Source of the DNA: Epiperipatus broadwayi
Lineage: Eukaryota; Onychophora; Udeonychophora; Euonychophora; Peripatidae
Direction: 5' to 3'
Assembly (NCBI GenBank): GCA_028023455.1
Contig: JAQFVV010006215.1
Location: forward strand, 3,457,230 to 3,521,229
Length of the DNA: 64,000 nt
Numbering within the stretch: position 1 is the first letter of the stretch; every line of letters begins with the position of its first letter. Shown here in pieces: positions 61,140-64,000 of the stretch. Under the pieces are notes generated by a model, which was given only the letters and a program-made list of their open reading frames with translations, did not search any database and was not told where the DNA came from. A program made the translations under genes and the position numbers.

Positions 61140-61759
61140 GTAAGTTGATTTTTTAAATGTTTATTTAATTTTGTATATTAAATCATAAATGACAACAGAT
61201 AATTGATTATTATATTAAATTACATTTATCATAGCCTTTATGATTAAACAAACCAATGAAATTACAATCATCTATTGTTAAAGTAACACTGCATTGTTGC
61301 CTTAAAAGATTGCTGTAATATTTCATTGGTATGTTTAAGTACGGTCATTTCATCTTCATAAGGGGGGAAAAAATGTTAAAAAGTCAAAATAAAAACTAAT
61401 AATAATACATTAGGAATTAGTTTTGTGATGGTTATATACACTTTTTTTAAACATAAATATATCAACCTATAAAATAAATTGATCCATTCTGTTTATTTGA
61501 TATTTTGCAATGCTATAGTTTAACTTTTTTTAGCAGAAAATTTTCCTTTCCAAAATACTTCAACACTTTATCTAAGTGCAGCTCTCAAATGTATTCTATT
61601 TTCTGCTGTATCTGGCCAATGAAAATTATCAATATTGCACTTCTTTGGGAACAAAAAAATAACATGTGGAACAAAAAAATAGCATGAATTTTGATCAGTA
61701 AATTTTCAATTGAGACTAAGCAATTTGTGAAATAAAGAAACACTATGAAAATATTTTAA
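61140..61759. other. Start of the next TFAM intron
   Basis: A+T-rich. The part 61481-61640 resembles 45570-45716 (diverged repeat pair of unknown class). Nothing else recognised. Confidence 0.5.
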
Positions 61760-63390
61760 TTCAAAAAAGGGTTACTGATGACATAAGAAAGTATAACTAC
61801 AAAGTGATAAAGGAAGCTGTAGAAGATAATAAAAGTCTCAAAAGTATAATTTTTTGCTATTGGAAAAAAAAAAAAAATTCACAATAAGAATAAAAGATGA
61901 TACTATTATTAAAAAGAAAGACAACATCATCAAATAGGTTATAGAATTTACTTCACATTTTCAACAGCACATGCTTTAGGTTTATTGCCTTAGTAAATAT
62001 TACTTACGTAATCAATGTGCGTTAAATAAATTTATTTATAAAGAATTTTATATTATAATGATGAACAAGAAAATGGTATAGCCTTTATGAATATGATGCA
62101 TCTTTTAAAATTCCAGGTATGTTAAATGGGAGTTAAGAGATTAAATCTGTGATGAATGGAAAAGTTCTAATAACAGATATAAGAAATAAGTGAAGAAATA
62201 GAATATACAAAAATAAAGATATAACAAGTGATTGAAAGAGTTCTATAGTGATTTAGACATTTAAAAAAGGTGAAAAAAATATTTAAAATGATCATTCTAT
62301 CAATTTCATATAAGATCTTAAACTAAAAGAATTACCACTCATCCAGAATAAATTTTGATACAAACCAGCCAAAACAACAAGATGGATTTAAAAATGATTG
62401 TAGCATAATAGATTACAAGCAAATATTAAGAATTGTTAAAGAAATAGCTAATAAATAGGAGTTAGCATTAGGCTTTGAATTTGTAGATTATGAAAAAGCA
62501 TTTAATCTTATAAAGATTTCTATAACAATTAATGTTTTGAAACATCAAGATATAGATCCAAGGTATTATCAAATTTTGAAGAATAATTATCAAAATGCAT
62601 AATTAATTATTTATACCATTAAGAAGATTAACATTGGTATAATTAATTCTTTTATCCCCAAAACTTAAAGCTGTTTTACAGAAAGCATTTTTTGTATCAA
62701 AATAGAAAACTATAAAAATAGATGGAAGTTTACTTATATCATTTAGATTTTGTAGATGATATGGTTATTTTTACAAATACTACTCCAGAGCTTTAAAAAA
62801 TGTTGTGAGAGCTATGAGATGAAATTAATAAAGTAGAATTTAAAGATAAATACTACAAAGATTAAAGTAATATTAATGGTTTTTCTCAGAAAATAAAAAT
62901 AAAAATTAATAGTCATCATTTAGAAGAAGTTAACAATTACAAATATCTTAGATTAATAATTCAGATGAAGACACAATGGATAAAAATAATCATCCAAGGA
63001 TTAAATTTGGATGGAGTGCTTTTGGTAGAAATAATTTAATATTAAAAAGAAATATTTCTGTGTTTGAAAAGGAAAGTTTTTAGTATATGGGTTTCACCAG
63101 TTCTTATTTATGGATATGAGATTTCAGATTATGCAGTAAAATATGGACTGATGTATGCTGGGAGTAAGCAAATATCTAGGTGAGAAAAGAAATGGGGATT
63201 GCTGACTTCAAATTGGGCTGACATGTCACTAGAAAAAAAAATAAGGGAGTAGCTGGATATTTTAAAAGTCCTAGAAAGAGGCCGTGTGTGAGATTAATGG
63301 ATAAATAAAGAGGATTGCTGGAGTTATGAGAAGAAGCTATGGATCAATATGATCAACTTTAATCTCAGATGAGATAATACCTAAATATAT
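61760..63390 (+). pseudogene. RTE-clade LINE, third dead copy, itself interrupted
   Basis: Aligns with the 41.65-43.3 kb part of the long RTE copy. Examples are DDIRKYNYKVIKEAVEDNKS-like residues near 61777, QPKQQDGFKNDCS near 62365, GFEFVDYEKAFNLIKIS near 62475, FVDDMV in place of FADD near 62745, NNYKYL near 62935, and FGWSAFGRNNLIL near 63005. Many stops and indels. It is interrupted at about 61965-62040 by a fragment of the 52.1-kb element family in reverse orientation. 5'-truncated. Confidence 0.75.
61985..62040 (-). repeat. Fragment of the 52.1-kb element family inside the RTE relic
   Basis: The plus strand reads GCCTTAGTAAATATTACTTA then GTAATCAATGTGCGTT, the reverse complement of the outer left part of the 52140-52347 element. 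RTE similarity resumes downstream, so the fragment either inserted into the dead LINE or joined it by rearrangement. Confidence 0.65.
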
Positions 63391-63552
63391 TTGCTTCATC
63401 ATATTATAGTAGTATTGTGCATTAAATTATAGTTGATGATCTGTGAAAAAATAAATTAGCTTGTATTGAAAACATGTTTTCATTTTGAGATAATAACTTT
63501 ATAGTTAACTAAAAAACTAAAAGATGGCTACTGGAGGGATCCATTAAAACCA

Positions 63553-63697
63553 ATGATCTAGATGCAGTTCTTTCACTTCCAAGGCTTCTTACTAATGAAA
63601 GCCATAAGTAAGAAATGAGTCTGGGGATATTGAATGAGTAGGCACTGAATAGGGATTTGATGCATTAAACTTCTAGTATCCATTGATTACTATGGCA
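63553..63697 (+). mobile_element. Family B monomer, decayed
   Basis: Shares CTGGGGATATTGAATGAGTA, GGCACTGAATAGGGATTT and CATTGATTACTATGG-type segments with the 12.3-kb (minus strand) and 19.4-kb elements, in the same order. Boundaries are approximate; no target duplication was found. It lies ~160 bp downstream of the RTE relic in the same orientation, like the family A monomer at 23.66 kb. Confidence 0.6.
63586..63627 (+). ncRNA. Hammerhead-ribozyme-like motif, family B
   Basis: TTCTTA, then CTAATGA (one change from CTGATGA, at the invariant G5), a weak stem II with CATA loop, GAAA (63612-63615), ATGAGT as a short stem III, C at the cleavage position 63621, and TGGGGA. Stem I still pairs over six positions, three of them wobble, consistent with C-to-T decay of TCCTCG. 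Predicted inactive because of the G5 change. Confidence 0.5.
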
Positions 63698-63699
63698 AT

Positions 63700-64000
63700 T
63701 CTCTCTCCCCATCGAAAGCTAATAAATTTTACAAATATATTTTGCTTGATTTATAACTATTTTTATGATACTTATCCCACCCAACTCTTTCCATTTTTAA
63801 AAATATACCCAATGTCTTTTCAAACATTTTTTCCCTCTTTACTTTATATTTTTCAACAATAATTCTCATGGGCCCCATTTACATTTTTGTCCTATTGTGA
63901 TTTTTAAATTCAAGTTACTCTTCACATAGAAACATTTTCTAATATATTTATTCAAGATTGAATAGTTTCTTAGTTGTAGAAAATATTAAGTTAATTCAAA
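63700..64000. other. A+T-rich end of window, nothing recognised
   Basis: Probably still TFAM intron. No exon resembling the rest of HMG box 2 is visible. Confidence 0.5.

Overview
The window is animal (metazoan invertebrate) nuclear DNA: very A+T-rich by eye (about three quarters A+T), with no operons, no long uninterrupted genes, phased spliceosomal exons and dense mobile-element debris. I could not place the species from the sequence; lineage is left open.

Only two host genes can be supported, and they point away from each other. (1) On the minus strand, 11262-11550 is the first coding exon of a CPE/CPN/CPD-type metallocarboxypeptidase. Its other exons are not visible, so 1-11261 reads as part of a first intron longer than 11 kb. 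(2) On the plus strand, a gene for the mitochondrial transcription factor TFAM runs from about 36.8 kb past the right end. Four phase-compatible exons (37174-37301, 39028-39098, 46701-46850, 61056-61139) encode HMG box 1, the linker and the start of HMG box 2. A candidate 5' exon ends at 36844. The introns are about 0.33, 1.7, 7.6 and 14.2 kb and hold most of the mobile elements.

Repeats by region. 9.5 kb: long palindrome. 12.3 kb: small element with a 15-bp target duplication. 15.0-18.7 kb: two different decayed hAT transposase genes. 19.2 kb: inverted pair of the 12.3-kb family. 22.0-23.5 kb: dead RTE-type LINE copy. 23.66-24.13 kb: single monomer with a hammerhead ribozyme. 29.8-31.6 kb: foldback with ~0.4-kb arms. 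39.9-43.6 kb: three-level nest (hAT-type element containing an RTE element containing a tRNA-derived SINE). 44.3 kb: palindrome. 44.86-45.38 kb: hAT MITE. 48.2-48.9 kb: foldback with a 10-bp duplication. 52.1-52.3 kb: palindrome with a 14-bp duplication. 57.36-58.71 kb: inverted tandem array carrying four hammerhead ribozymes. 60.1 kb: second SINE. 61.8-63.4 kb: third dead RTE copy. 63.6 kb: another ribozyme-like monomer.

The most notable content is a set of small repeats that carry hammerhead ribozyme motifs. Family A has ~472-nt monomers and five motif copies, one with a perfect stem II. Family B has three more degenerate motifs. Several of these elements, and two ribozyme-less foldbacks, share one layout: an inverted partial copy joined head-to-head to a forward copy, flanked by 10-15 bp target duplications. 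That layout fits retrotransposition of tandem-repeat RNA by target-primed reverse transcription with inversion, as known for Penelope-like elements and retrozymes. No Penelope reverse transcriptase was seen here; the only reverse transcriptase relics are of the RTE clade.
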